A stretch of 64,000 nucleotides of DNA from Bin87 sp034423115 (lineage in GTDB: Bacteria; Chloroflexota; Dehalococcoidia; Lucifugimonadales; UBA3495), in assembly GCA_034423115.1 (NCBI GenBank), contig DAOUJD010000033.1, positions 31,198 to 95,197 on the forward strand, in the 5' to 3' direction. Below the pieces are notes generated by a model that saw only the letters and a program-made list of their open reading frames with translations, was not told the DNA's origin and searched no databases. Positions 41,397-50,086 of the stretch are shown here, piece by piece. A program made the translations under genes and the position numbers. Numbering within the stretch: the first letter of the stretch is position 1; every line of letters starts with the position of its first letter.

Positions 41397-41900
41397 TCAG
41401 GTCCGTGGGTCGTCGCTCATGGTGGTGATGGCTTCTTCGTAGCGGCGCTGGATTTCCGCTTCGTCGGCTTGGGGGTTTTGCTGTTGGAGCAGGTGCTTGA
41501 TTCCGGCTTCCCGGCCCTCTTCGCGGCCCTCTTTGCGACCGTCGGAACGTATCGAGTTGAAAAGGTCGCGCTTGATTTTTTGCAACAGCATTTTGAGCGT
41601 CTCCAGGAGCAACACGTAGGCGTAGGAGAGTGGCGGGACGCCCAGCGCGTTTGCGGTGGCATTGGAGATGGCAGCGGCCCCGGCGTGAATGTCGTCCCTG
41701 AACCAGTGGAGCAGCACCATAACGGCGGTGGCAAGCACAGTGTACTCAAAAGCGTGGTCCTGGGCAAATGAGACCGTGTAGCGCCAGTCGGGGCTTTTGA
41801 GATCGATATTGGCCGGGTTGAGTCGGACGATGGCTACTATGGCCAGACCGGCGGATGCGGCCGGGATCAGCTTCCAGACGTGATTGATTTGGTGAATCAA
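41397..41900 (-). CDS. Membrane protein with C-terminal charged helix
   Basis: 167 residues. Hydrophobic helices are at about 11-26 (IPAASAGLAIVAIVRL) and about 51-68 (FEYTVLATAVMVLLHWF); a third, weaker one is at about 80-100. The C-terminal 60 residues are charged and helical, with KEGREEGREAGIKHLLQQQ and IQRRYEEAI. The start would be TTG, with AAGGA ten bases upstream. It is followed directly by the antitoxin-like remnant on the same strand. No family recognised. Confidence 0.5.
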   Translation of the reverse strand: MIHQINHVWKLIPAASAGLAIVAIVRLNPANIDLKSPDWRYTVSFAQDHAFEYTVLATAVMVLLHWFRDDIHAGAAAISNATANALGVPPLSYAYVLLLETLKMLLQKIKRDLFNSIRSDGRKEGREEGREAGIKHLLQQQNPQADEAEIQRRYEEAITTMSDDPRT

Positions 41901-42064
41901 TTGGCGGTGGTCCTTGTATTATCCTTCGTTTCCAGCGGCCGCTCCGCCAAGGAGAGCTGCTCCGGGTCGCTGAAGAGTTGGGATGGATGGGGCGGCTTCG
42001 ACGGCCGGGGCAGTCTGGGCTGGTTGGGCCGGGCCGATGTTGTCCGTTATCCCGCGGGGAAATC

Positions 42065-42170
42065 GTCAGAATCAGGATTCACGGGATTGTTGGATTTTCA
42101 GGATGACGTAGTGCAAAGGCTGATCAACCCAATCCTGCTAATCCCACAATCCCCAAACCTTGATTCTGAC
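42065..42170. mobile_element. Small inverted-repeat element (GTCAGAATCA ends)
   Basis: Starts GTCAGAATCAGGATT and ends AACCTTGATTCTGAC, about 106 bp, with inner arms CAGGATTCACGGGATTG / CAATCCTGCTAATCCC. No target duplication recognised. The rest of 41901-42241 contains no gene that I can support. Confidence 0.55.
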
Positions 42171-42241
42171 GACACCGCTATTGAAAGCGGGTGCGCGTGC
42201 GGTTTGCGCGCGCCGGCTTACTCACCGACGGCGGCGTTGAG

Positions 42242-42643
42242 CTAGCCGTTGTTGGATCCGAACCAGCGGCGACTGCCGAACCAAGCGACAAGCCAAGCGT
42301 TAACGGCCAACATTGCTGGCACGGCGAACGCAGCGAAATTGCGATATACCCCGGTGAGTCGGCTGAATTCTGATGGACTCAACCATCCGAGCCTTGGAAT
42401 GGTGTAGTGGATGAGGAAGACAATGACGAGCCATCCGAGGACCGCCAAAGCTGCCAGCGCAATTACGCCGGCCATGAGCGTTAGGCCGACGACCGCGACG
42501 TAGCGAATCCCGAAGGTCAAGTTCGACCATGCTCGGTCATGGCGTTCCTTTTGCGTTTCGGCGGAGTCCTGGTTGTTGAATCCGGGAGGAGGAACCGTAC
42601 CTTGCTCAACCACGAATTGCGGCGGGGGTATTTCATGCGGCAT
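42242..42643 (-). CDS. Small membrane protein paired with a Panacea antitoxin (candidate toxin)
   Basis: 133 residues. A polar, Pro/Gln-rich lead (about 1-42) is followed by two hydrophobic stretches (about 47-82, YVAVVGLTLMAGVIALAALA then VLGWLVIVFLIHYTI, probably two helices) and a third, NFAAFAVPAMLAVNAWLVAWFG (about 101-122). Its ATG (42643) lies within the last codons of the Panacea gene, an 11-base overlap that implies translational coupling. Panacea-domain antitoxins are known to pair with diverse toxins, including membrane-active ones; the assignment of this protein as the toxin is inference. No homologous family recognised. Confidence 0.55.
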   Translation of the reverse strand: MPHEIPPPQFVVEQGTVPPPGFNNQDSAETQKERHDRAWSNLTFGIRYVAVVGLTLMAGVIALAALAVLGWLVIVFLIHYTIPRLGWLSPSEFSRLTGVYRNFAAFAVPAMLAVNAWLVAWFGSRRWFGSNNG

Positions 42644-43103
42644 GTGAGTTCGAATATTCGCGGTATTTTTTAGCGAAGTAGGATTGGATGGACTCGTTCG
42701 GTATGATGAGCGATCCCCACTTGCGGTTCCAAACCTTGTGCCAAGGCGTACCCTCGGTATGGGTGATGTTGACCATCCCGAAACCTCCGTAGGGCCGGTA
42801 CTGGGTATAGACCGAGTCCATGATGGACTTCTCTTCGCCGGTGAACTCTTCCGGATGGGCAAGTATCGGGGCGGTGATCGGCTCGCCGCGATAGTAGTTC
42901 AGATTGTAGTAAACGGCAGGGAGGATGGGACCGTATTTCCAAGCCTCCCAGAGGCCATCGTGCAGTGGCTGGCCGTGGATGCCAAGCATCCAGCCGTGGC
43001 AGAAGTACAGGAGTTTCTGCACTTCGATGTCGGTAAGGGGTTCTTCTTCTTCGATGCCGCGATTGATTAGTTCATTGGCGGCGGTTCTTGGGTCGTGCGC
43101 CAT
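42633..43103 (-). CDS. Panacea (SocA-like, DUF4065) domain antitoxin
   Basis: 156 residues covering one Panacea domain. Diagnostic segments are ANELINRGIEEEEPLTDIEVQKLLYFCHGWML (about 9-40), GQPLHDGLWEAWKYGPILPAVYYNLNYY (about 44-71) and the end IPNESIQSYFAKKYREYS. The domain is the antitoxin of PanAT-type toxin-antitoxin pairs and of SocAB. GGAGG lies seven bases before ATG. The overlapping downstream membrane protein is the natural candidate for its toxin. As usual for such modules, the pair is short, compact and flanked by decayed genes. Confidence 0.83.
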   Translation of the reverse strand: MAHDPRTAANELINRGIEEEEPLTDIEVQKLLYFCHGWMLGIHGQPLHDGLWEAWKYGPILPAVYYNLNYYRGEPITAPILAHPEEFTGEEKSIMDSVYTQYRPYGGFGMVNITHTEGTPWHKVWNRKWGSLIIPNESIQSYFAKKYREYSNSHAA

Positions 43104-43209
43104 GACGATACCTCCGGCAACGGGGGAGATTCGATGCTAATGGGGCGGGCGGTTTTCTGTCAACGGAATTTTGACGGCTTTACCCTACCCGCCCCCATCC
43201 ACCGCTCCG

Positions 43210-43383
43210 CTAACGCCGCTCCGTCGGGTCGCTGAGTAGTTGGGCGACGACCGTCTTTATGGCTTGAGCCGTTTCGCTCTCCATCCGCCCGGCGTGGTGC
43301 GCCTCCAGCAGCACGATCAGCCGCGGTTCCTTGTCGTCGCCGGCGATAGAATGTTCAACGTCAGTCGTCGTACTGCCATTATA
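43210..43383 (-). pseudogene. Remnant of a small acidic gene without start
   Basis: 57 codons, with VEHSIAGDDKEPRLIVLLEA and HHAGRMESETAQAIKTVVAQ and the end LLSDPTERR. The composition looks like a real protein and the frame is open between stops at 43384 and 43210, but no usual start codon is present except an internal GTG. It may be the end of a lost gene. The rest of 43104-43524 shows no other candidate. Confidence 0.3.
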
Positions 43384-43524
43384 TCAACCACAACCCGCCA
43401 TTTACGTACATTTGCTCGTTTTGGAGATTTGCCCTTGCCTTGCGCCTACGGGTAAAATCCACGCATCCCATTCAGCAATCCCATTCATCCTGTCTATCCA
43501 TGCCAGCAAAACAGGAGCGCACTT

Positions 43525-44433
43525 ATGCCTAACCAATCCATGCAGATCGGCGTGGTTTTTCCCCAGACCGAGATCGGTTCCGACCCCATCGCCGTGCGCG
43601 ACTACGTGCAGGCCGCCGAGGAGTTGGGCTTCGCGCACATCATCGCGTACGACCACGTGCTTGGCGCCGACACCAGCTACCACCAGCCGTGGACCGGCAG
43701 CTACACCAAGGAGAGCATGTTCCACGAGATTTTCGTGGCGTTCGGCTACATGGCCGCGCTGACCACCAAGGTGGAACTGGTCTCCGCCATCGTGATCCTG
43801 GGGCAGCGTCAGACCGCGCTGGTCGCCAAGCAGGCGGCAGAGGTGGACGTGCTCAGCAACGGCCGGCTGCGTTTGGGAGTTGGCATCGGCTGGAATCCGG
43901 TGGAGTACGAGGCGCTGGGCGAGGATTTCACCACGCGGGGCAGGCGCGCCGAGGAGCAGATGGAACTGCTGCGCCGCCTGTGGACCGAGGAGGTCGTTGA
44001 TTTCCACGGCCGTTACCACAACGTCACCAACGCCGGCATCAACCCGCTGCCGGTGCAGCGACCGATACCGCTGTGGATGGGCGCGGGGAGCCGCGCCCGC
44101 GGGCCGATTCCGCCGGACCGGGTGCTGAGTCGCGTGGGACGGTGCGCCGACGGCTGGTTCCCGCAGTTCGATGCCGACCATCCCGAGGCCGAAGCCACCA
44201 TCGCCAGGGTGCGGCAGGTTGCCGAGGCGGCCGGTCGGGATCCCGACGCCATCGGGATGGAGCCGCGCGTCAACTACACCGACGGCGATCCCGAGTTCTG
44301 GCAGGCGCGGGCGGAGACGTGGCGGGGCATGGGCGCAACGCACTTCTCAATCAACACCATGTCCGCCGGCCTGGACACGCCGGATGCGCACATCAACGCC
44401 ATCCGCGAGTTCGGAGAGGTCATCAACGGGTAG
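43525..44433 (+). CDS. LLM class (F420-dependent type) oxidoreductase
   Basis: 302 residues. Typical landmarks of the TIGR03619-like branch: IGVVFPQTEIGSDP, AEELGFAHIIAYDHVLG, VSAIVILGQRQTALVAKQAAEVDVLSNGRLRLGVGIGWN (flavin and phosphate contacts) and IPLWMGAGSR. Members use F420 or FMN. GGAGCGCACTT precedes ATG. It is unrelated in detail to the monooxygenase at 26785 (longer, different branch). A Uma2 gene starts 25 bases after its stop, and an SDR gene follows, making a loose three-gene run. Confidence 0.88.
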   Translation: MPNQSMQIGVVFPQTEIGSDPIAVRDYVQAAEELGFAHIIAYDHVLGADTSYHQPWTGSYTKESMFHEIFVAFGYMAALTTKVELVSAIVILGQRQTALVAKQAAEVDVLSNGRLRLGVGIGWNPVEYEALGEDFTTRGRRAEEQMELLRRLWTEEVVDFHGRYHNVTNAGINPLPVQRPIPLWMGAGSRARGPIPPDRVLSRVGRCADGWFPQFDADHPEAEATIARVRQVAEAAGRDPDAIGMEPRVNYTDGDPEFWQARAETWRGMGATHFSINTMSAGLDTPDAHINAIREFGEVING

Positions 44434-44458
44434 TGATTGGCCCCGCGAGGTATCACAG

Positions 44459-45166
44459 ATGGTTACCACCACGCCGACAGAGCCCACAATTACAGGGCCA
44501 ACGATAAAAGAGCCAACGGTCGAGGCCCCTGAGGCCCCTCATTTCGTACCGGGTCTGTCCATGGCGGTGGGCAGCGAACTGCGCCTGAACCTGAAGGCGC
44601 TGGGCGTTGACGGCAGCGCGCCCGATTTCGGTGCGCGCCTGTGCCAGTTGTCCCGGGACAACCACCCCTACGACTTCCAATTTTCGGCACAGGGAGAGCT
44701 TATTGTAATGGCCCCTTCCGGCCCATTGAGCAATTTTGGTGAAAACGCAATCAACGTTGACCTGGGAATATGGGACCGGGACAATCCCGGCGCGCACTTC
44801 TCGCAAACCGTGGCGTTCCGGCTGCCCAGCGACGCGCAGTACATGCCCGATGCTGCCTGGATAACGCAGGAACGGTTCGACAATCTCACTGAGTTTGAGC
44901 TGCGCAACACCATCAACGGCGCTCCCGACTTCGTGGTGGAGGTACGTTCCCGCAGCGACCGCCTGCCGCCGCAGTTGGCCAAGATGGAAGAGTGGATGGA
45001 AGGCGGATCTCGGCTGGGGTGGCTGCTGGATCCCATCGACCAACGGGCATATATCTACCGTACCGGTCAGGACGTGGAGGTTCTGGAGAACCCGGCGACG
45101 TTGTCCGGCGAGGACGTTTTGCCGGACTTCGTTTTTGAGGTGGGCCGGCTGATGTTCGGGCAGTAA
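44459..45166 (+). CDS. Uma2 family (DUF820) protein
   Basis: 235 residues from ATG 44459. A Thr/Pro-rich lead (TTTPTEPTITGPTIKEPT) is followed by the Uma2 core: GELIVMAPSGPLSNFGE (about 78-94), QYMPDAAWITQERF (about 124-137) and APDFVVEVRSRSDRLPPQLAKMEEWMEGGSRLGWLLDP (about 156-193), with the E-V-R-S and K of the nuclease-like site. The closest relatives are found in cyanobacteria and Chloroflexota. Longer frames upstream overlap the monooxygenase and were not used. Confidence 0.88.
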   Translation: MVTTTPTEPTITGPTIKEPTVEAPEAPHFVPGLSMAVGSELRLNLKALGVDGSAPDFGARLCQLSRDNHPYDFQFSAQGELIVMAPSGPLSNFGENAINVDLGIWDRDNPGAHFSQTVAFRLPSDAQYMPDAAWITQERFDNLTEFELRNTINGAPDFVVEVRSRSDRLPPQLAKMEEWMEGGSRLGWLLDPIDQRAYIYRTGQDVEVLENPATLSGEDVLPDFVFEVGRLMFGQ

Positions 45167-45273
45167 TCACCCTCACCCCCGTATCGAGTACGGGGCAGGC
45201 TCTAGCCCTCTACCGCCATAGGCGGACCTTCGGCCCGTCAAGGGAGAGGGAACGAATCAAGGAGGCAAAAAGT

Positions 45274-46038
45274 ATGGGCAGGCTGGACGGCAAGGTTGCA
45301 TTGATCAGCGGCGGCGCGCGCGGACAGGGCGCGGTGGAGGCGAGGATGTTTGCGGAGGAGGGGGCGTGCGTCGTGTTCGGCGACATCCTGGATGACGAGG
45401 GGCGCAAGGTGGAAGCCGAGATCCGCGAACTGGGCGGTCAGGCAACCTACGTTCACCTGGACGTCACCAGCGAAAGCGATTGGGCCGACGCCGTCAATGC
45501 GGCCGTGTCCGAGTACGGCAAGCTGAACGTGCTGGTCAACAATGCGGGCATCGTTCTCGGGCGCAGCATCGAGGAAATGACCGTGGAGGAATGGGACCGC
45601 CTTTTCGACGTGAACGCCAAGGGCGTGTTCCTGGGAACCAAGACGGCTCTGCCCGCTCTGCGCGAGGCCGGCGGTGGGAGCATCGTCAACATCTCATCCA
45701 CCGCGGGGTTGGTTGGCAACGACTACAACCTGGCAGGGTACAGCAGCACCAAGGGAGCGGTGCGCCTGTTCACCAAGTCCACGGCCATCCAGCACGCCGG
45801 CGAGGGCATCCGGTGCAACTCGGTGCACCCCGGTCCCATCGACACGCCGATGCTGCAGGAATCGCGGCGGAACCGGGGCAGCGGTCTCAGCGACGAGGAG
45901 CAAATGCGGCGGGTGCCGCTGGGCCGCATCGGACGACCCGAGGATATCGCCTACGCGGTGGTGTACCTGGCATCGGACGAGGCGTCTTTCGTGACCGGCA
46001 GCGAGGTGGTCGTTGACGGTGGCCGCACCGCGATGTAA
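45274..46038 (+). CDS. Short-chain dehydrogenase/reductase
   Basis: 254 residues, classical SDR. The NAD(P)-binding SGGARGQGA (12-20), NNAG (89-92), catalytic Ser141-142, Tyr156 and Lys160 (YSSTK), and the PGPIDTPM loop are in order. The Asp in FGDILDD (about 37) favours NAD over NADP. AAGGAGG lies about nine bases before ATG. Substrate unknown; many such enzymes in this kind of genome oxidise alcohols of complex organic matter. Confidence 0.92.
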   Translation: MGRLDGKVALISGGARGQGAVEARMFAEEGACVVFGDILDDEGRKVEAEIRELGGQATYVHLDVTSESDWADAVNAAVSEYGKLNVLVNNAGIVLGRSIEEMTVEEWDRLFDVNAKGVFLGTKTALPALREAGGGSIVNISSTAGLVGNDYNLAGYSSTKGAVRLFTKSTAIQHAGEGIRCNSVHPGPIDTPMLQESRRNRGSGLSDEEQMRRVPLGRIGRPEDIAYAVVYLASDEASFVTGSEVVVDGGRTAM

Positions 46039-46092
46039 CGAGAAAGAGCGCCCGTTTGGACGCTCCAACTTGACTGCAAACCTGGTTGATAA

Positions 46093-46169
46093 TGGTCGGG
46101 GCGGCCAGATTCGAACTGGCGACCCCCTGCACCCCATGCAGGTGCGCTACCGGGCTGCGCTACGCCCCG
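46093..46169 (-). tRNA. tRNA-Pro (GGG)
   Basis: The minus strand folds as a cloverleaf: acceptor CGGGGCG with CGCCCCG, anticodon stem CCTGC/GCAGG with loop ATGGGGT (anticodon GGG), T arm GCCAG-TTCGAAT-CTGGC. The discriminator is A and the CCA end is encoded (46093-46095). Confidence 0.95.
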
Positions 46170-46240
46170 CCCCGACACCTCAAGCATAGCACGCGCCGAT
46201 ACAGTTAGCAACGCGCCGCGCTCCGGTGGTTGAGCTCCGC

Positions 46241-46394
46241 TTTAGGTGGTTTAATTGCATGGATGTACCCGCCAGAGGCGGACCTGCGGCAGGATAGACG
46301 CGATGGCACTGATTGGGATTTCCCGGATTCCGGCATCCGCCTCTGGCGGACATCTTCGACTTTCGCCGGAATGACGGATAGTAAACCACCTAAA
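46241..46394. mobile_element. Family C element, copy 1 (TTTAGGTGGTTTA ends)
   Basis: Perfect 13-base terminal repeats TTTAGGTGGTTTA, about 154 bp apart. The interior contains CCAGAGGCGGACCTGCGGCA and CGGACATCTTCGACTTTC. Closely matches 56937-57089 throughout. No clear target duplication. Confidence 0.75.
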
Positions 46395-46416
46395 TCGCAA
46401 CGCTTCCCGCTCCGGT

Positions 46417-46593
46417 GTAACCGTTTAGACTAGAGGCGCCAGTCTTCAATTGACGCATCATTTCGACTTTGAGATTGAATCCAGAAAATCATTGCCCCAA
46501 CTCACGATAGCCTTTGCGCAGACCCTCTGGATTCCTGCTTTCGCAGGAATGACGTTGGGTCCGCCAAGAATCTTTCCAACTCCGAACAGTTAC
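46417..46593. mobile_element. Family B element, copy with 8-bp duplication
   Basis: Starts GTAACCGTTTAGACTAGAGG and ends CTCCGAACAGTTAC. Flanked by GCTCCGGT (46409-46416) and GCTCCGGG (46594-46601), an 8-bp duplication with one change. GTAA ends and 8-bp duplications are typical of the IS66 family, so this is probably an IS66-type MITE. Confidence 0.75.
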
Positions 46594-46633
46594 GCTCCGG
46601 GCCGCTACATACATCTGATCGATCAATAAACCA

Positions 46634-47305
46634 ATGCAACAGGACTGCTACAGCATCCTTGGCGTCCCGAGGACCGCGAGCCCAGGCGAGATCCGCGCCG
46701 CCTACCGCCGCCTGGCGCGCCTGTATCACCCGGACCTGAATTCGGGCTCTGAGGCCGAGACCCGGATGCAACAGATCAACGACGCCTACGCCACGCTGGC
46801 CGACCCCGACCGCCGCCGGCAGTATGACCTGCACGGTACCGTCAGCAACGCCACACCGCCCACTTCGCAGAGGTCCACCCGCACCGGGCCACGGCGGGGA
46901 GCGGCGCGGCCCCGGAGCCACGTGCCCCGGCGCGGCGAGGACCTGGAGGTTTGCGTTCTCATCAACTCGCGTGAGGTCGCAAAGGGGGCGCGCAAATCCT
47001 TCATCGTGGAGCGGATGGAGACCTGTCCGCGCTGCCGCGGCACGGGCCTGGAGCCGGAGGAAATCGCCATCGCCGGCAGGTGCTGGCGTTGCGGCGGCGA
47101 ACAGCGTTTGGGCCGGGTCCTGCGCCTGCACGCGACCATCCCCGCCGGAGTCGCTGACGGCAGCAGGCTCCGGCTGAGGGGACAGGGCGGCGCCGGCATC
47201 GATGGCGGATCACACGGCCACGTCTATGTCACCACGCGGCTTGCGCCCAACCGTGGATTTGGCCACGCGCTGCGCTTTGTTCTCCGACACCTCTTCTACG
47301 GATAG
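46634..47305 (+). CDS. DnaJ-family protein with reduced zinc region
   Basis: 223 residues, against about 370 for full DnaJ. The J domain is complete (YSILGVPRTASPGEIRAAYRRLARLYHPDLN, His32-Pro33-Asp34). A linker rich in Ser, Thr, Arg and Pro follows (about 70-95). The zinc region has only two CxxC motifs (CPRCRGTG and CWRCGGE) instead of four, so at most one zinc site. The C-terminal substrate domain is short (GVADGSRLRLRGQGGAG). It can be expected to stimulate DnaK ATPase; client binding may differ. No dnaK or grpE is adjacent. Confidence 0.85.
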   Translation: MQQDCYSILGVPRTASPGEIRAAYRRLARLYHPDLNSGSEAETRMQQINDAYATLADPDRRRQYDLHGTVSNATPPTSQRSTRTGPRRGAARPRSHVPRRGEDLEVCVLINSREVAKGARKSFIVERMETCPRCRGTGLEPEEIAIAGRCWRCGGEQRLGRVLRLHATIPAGVADGSRLRLRGQGGAGIDGGSHGHVYVTTRLAPNRGFGHALRFVLRHLFYG

Positions 47306-47387
47306 CGTGAGAACCGGACCCCGCGCGCGGCTCCCATACAGGCAGTCAGCGCGGGCACGGCGCTACAACAATCTCAATCCCAATGCC

Positions 47388-49058
47388 ATGACGACTAACA
47401 CCACCGCATTCAAGCCACTCACCGATTACCTGCGCCGGTGGATTGACGCCGTGCCGGCGGCTGGGGTTTCCGTCTGCATTACGGACGCGAAACGGACTTT
47501 GTACACCGCTGGGCTGGGGTACGCAGACCTGACATCGCGGCGCCCCGTTCTGTTGGACACCAGGTTCCAGATTGGGAGTATCGGCAAGTCCATGACCGCG
47601 CTGGCCGTGCTGCAGTTGGTCGAATCGGGGCGGCTTGATCTGGATGCGCCTTTCAGCGCGCACCTGCCCTGGTTCGCCATCCCGTCGCGGTTCGGGCCCA
47701 TCACCCTGCGGCACATGTTGAGCCACACCGCGGGGCTGCCGTCGGGCGCGGATTTCACGCCGGCGGCACGGTACGAGGGCTTCGCGCTGCGGGAAACCGA
47801 GGCGGCGTGGGAACCGGGCGCCCTGTTCCACTACTCCAACACCGCGTACAAGTTGCTGGGCTGGATGCTGGAGGACATCACCGGACAAGACTTCGGTGCC
47901 GTGATGCGCCAGCGGGTGCTGGAACCGCTGGGCATGACCTCTACGTATCCCGTGATTACCCATACGACCCACCGCAACTCGGCCACCGGTTATGTGCCGC
48001 TGTACGACGACCGCCCCTACCGGAGGGGCGGCGCGCTGATCCCGGCAACGTGGATCGAGTACGAGGTGGGCGACGGCAGTCCGGTTTCAACCGCCGAGGA
48101 CATGGCCCGTTTCGCGCGCCTGTGGCTGAACGGCGGACGGGGCGATGTTCGCCCCCTGTTGTCGCCGGCGACGTACGCGCTGATGACCACGCCGGCAATC
48201 TCCATGGCGCAGGGCGGAAATTACCCGCCGGAGTACAACTATTGCATGGGGATCATGTCCCACCGCGTTGATGGGCATCACTTCATCGGGCACGGCGGCA
48301 GCACCGTCGGGTTCCGTTCCATCCTGCTGACCGACCAGACCGACGGCCTGGGCGTGGTCATGATGTGCAACGGTTCCGACGGGAATCTATACCCACCGGC
48401 CCGTTACGCCCTGCAATTCGCGGCCGCCATCGCTGGTGGTCTGCCGCCACCCGAGCCGCCGGCATTGCCCGATCCTACGCGGGTGGAGAATGTCGGCACC
48501 TACGCGGGGAACTACGTGGGCGAAGGAACCGGGAACCCACTATCCGTGATGGCCGACGGAGACCGGCTGCTGGTGCAACGAGCGGGCGCGCCGGATATTC
48601 TCCTGGAGCACGTGGGCAGGAACACGTTCTGCGCGCCGCACGACGATTTCGACCCGTTCCTGCTACGCTTCCGCCGCCCACAGGGAGCGGACGACAGCGC
48701 TCCCACGGTGGAAATCCACCACGGGGCCGACGTGTACGTCCGCCAGGGCAGCGAACCGATGGCCGGCACGGCGGGACATCCGGCGGTGTGGGCGGCTTTC
48801 CCAGGGCACTACCGGAGCCACTCCCCATACTTTCCCAGCTTTCGAGTCATTCTGCGGCGGGGCCGCCTGTACCTGGCGTGGCCGCACGGGGGAGAGGAAC
48901 CGCTGACGCCGGACCCACGCGATGCGGGGCCGTCGCCGCGCTTTGTGATCGGACCGCCGGGAGAGCCCAGCGCGGAGTGGATCCGGTTCGACCCGGTGGT
49001 GGGCGACCGGGCGCTGCGGGTGATCTGGGCCGGCGGTGGCCGCTTCTACCGGGTGTGA
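47388..49058 (+). CDS. Serine beta-lactamase-like hydrolase
   Basis: 556 residues from ATG 47388. Class C beta-lactamase/DD-peptidase fold: catalytic S-x-x-K as Ser64-Lys67 (GSIGKS), Tyr of HYSNTAYK (about 149) and the third motif GHGGST. After about residue 350 comes a C-terminal region with VGTYAGNYVGEG and VRQGSEPMAGT, resembling the lipocalin-like extension of these esterase-type enzymes. No signal peptide is visible, so it is probably cytosolic and acts on esters or peptides rather than cell-wall material. Longer frames from 47202 run through the DnaJ gene and were not used. Confidence 0.85.
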   Translation: MTTNTTAFKPLTDYLRRWIDAVPAAGVSVCITDAKRTLYTAGLGYADLTSRRPVLLDTRFQIGSIGKSMTALAVLQLVESGRLDLDAPFSAHLPWFAIPSRFGPITLRHMLSHTAGLPSGADFTPAARYEGFALRETEAAWEPGALFHYSNTAYKLLGWMLEDITGQDFGAVMRQRVLEPLGMTSTYPVITHTTHRNSATGYVPLYDDRPYRRGGALIPATWIEYEVGDGSPVSTAEDMARFARLWLNGGRGDVRPLLSPATYALMTTPAISMAQGGNYPPEYNYCMGIMSHRVDGHHFIGHGGSTVGFRSILLTDQTDGLGVVMMCNGSDGNLYPPARYALQFAAAIAGGLPPPEPPALPDPTRVENVGTYAGNYVGEGTGNPLSVMADGDRLLVQRAGAPDILLEHVGRNTFCAPHDDFDPFLLRFRRPQGADDSAPTVEIHHGADVYVRQGSEPMAGTAGHPAVWAAFPGHYRSHSPYFPSFRVILRRGRLYLAWPHGGEEPLTPDPRDAGPSPRFVIGPPGEPSAEWIRFDPVVGDRALRVIWAGGGRFYRV

Positions 49059-49065
49059 GGGGACG

Positions 49066-50007
49066 TTAGCGAATCACCAGCACCGGCAGGTTGGAGTGGC
49101 GAATCACCCGGTCGGTGACGCTGCCCAGCACCATGCGCCCGACGCCACTGCGTCCGTGGGTGGTCATCGCCACCAGCGACGGCTGCGCACTGGCGCGTTC
49201 GATGATGGTCTGGGCGATGTTGTCGTTGACCTGGTGCTCGGTCGCCACGCCGTGGGCATGGTCGATGCTCATGCGGTTTCTCACGTCGTCCAGGTAGTCG
49301 GACGCCTCTGCCGCGTCGTCAGCGGTCAACTCATCGGGGCTTGCCATGTCGAAATCGGGCATCGTTCCCGTCCCCATTTCGGGCAACGCGAGGTTGAGTT
49401 GCGTTCGATACTGGTCCTCGGACGGCGTGATCCGCAGCACGGTGATGCCGGCAGACAGCGCGCCGGCGACGCTGATGGCGTGGGGGATTGCCAGTTCCGA
49501 CAGGGGTGAGCCGTCCAGCGGCACCACGACGGATCGCAGCGAGGACTCCGGCGCCGCCGGCCCCAGCACGTTGGCCCGCACGATGAGCATGGGGTTGGGG
49601 ATGGTGTGCAGCACCTTGTCGGTGACGCTGCCCATGACCCAGCGGGAGATGCCGCCCCGGCCGTGGGTGGACATGACCACCAGCGCGGTTGGGTCGGCGC
49701 CCGCGACGGCGACGATGACGTCGGCGGCGGGGCCGCGCTGGGCCACCAGGTTCACGCTGAGGCCGTCGCCTTCCAGCCGACGCCGTTGATTCTCCATGGA
49801 GACCAGCGCCCGGGCGCGAGAGCCTTCCTCCAGGGCGCTGACGACCCCCTGACGGTTCGACCCGCCCAACAGGCTCGGCGGCAGGATGTCGTACGCCTGC
49901 ACCAACTCAATGGGTACGTTGAGCGATTTTGCAATCAGCTCGGCGTAAGGCAACGACTGTTCGGAAAGGTCCGAGCCATCCAACGGCACGATCACTTTTG
50001 AGTACAT
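49066..50007 (-). CDS. Universal stress protein with two Usp domains
   Basis: 313 residues. Two UspA units are visible: MYSKVIVPLDGSDLSEQSLPYAELIAK to STHGRGGISRWVMGSVTDKVLHTIPNPML, and RSVVVPLDGSPLSELAIPHAISVAG to TTHGRSGVGRMVLGSVTDRVIRHSNLPVL. Each has the G-x(2)-G-x(9)-G-S/T ATP-binding pattern (HGRGGISRWVMGS, HGRSGVGRMVLGS). ATG 50007 is chosen as the first residue of the fold; the frame continues to 50031. Usually a stress-responsive cytosolic protein. Convergent with the serine hydrolase, seven bases apart. Confidence 0.92.
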   Translation of the reverse strand: MYSKVIVPLDGSDLSEQSLPYAELIAKSLNVPIELVQAYDILPPSLLGGSNRQGVVSALEEGSRARALVSMENQRRRLEGDGLSVNLVAQRGPAADVIVAVAGADPTALVVMSTHGRGGISRWVMGSVTDKVLHTIPNPMLIVRANVLGPAAPESSLRSVVVPLDGSPLSELAIPHAISVAGALSAGITVLRITPSEDQYRTQLNLALPEMGTGTMPDFDMASPDELTADDAAEASDYLDDVRNRMSIDHAHGVATEHQVNDNIAQTIIERASAQPSLVAMTTHGRSGVGRMVLGSVTDRVIRHSNLPVLVIR

Positions 50008-50086
50008 GGTTATCGCGTTCTCCAGGATCAAGAGGCAGACGCGCGCCCGCCTATCGGGTCGACGTCTGCCGAATCAACGTTAGCAA

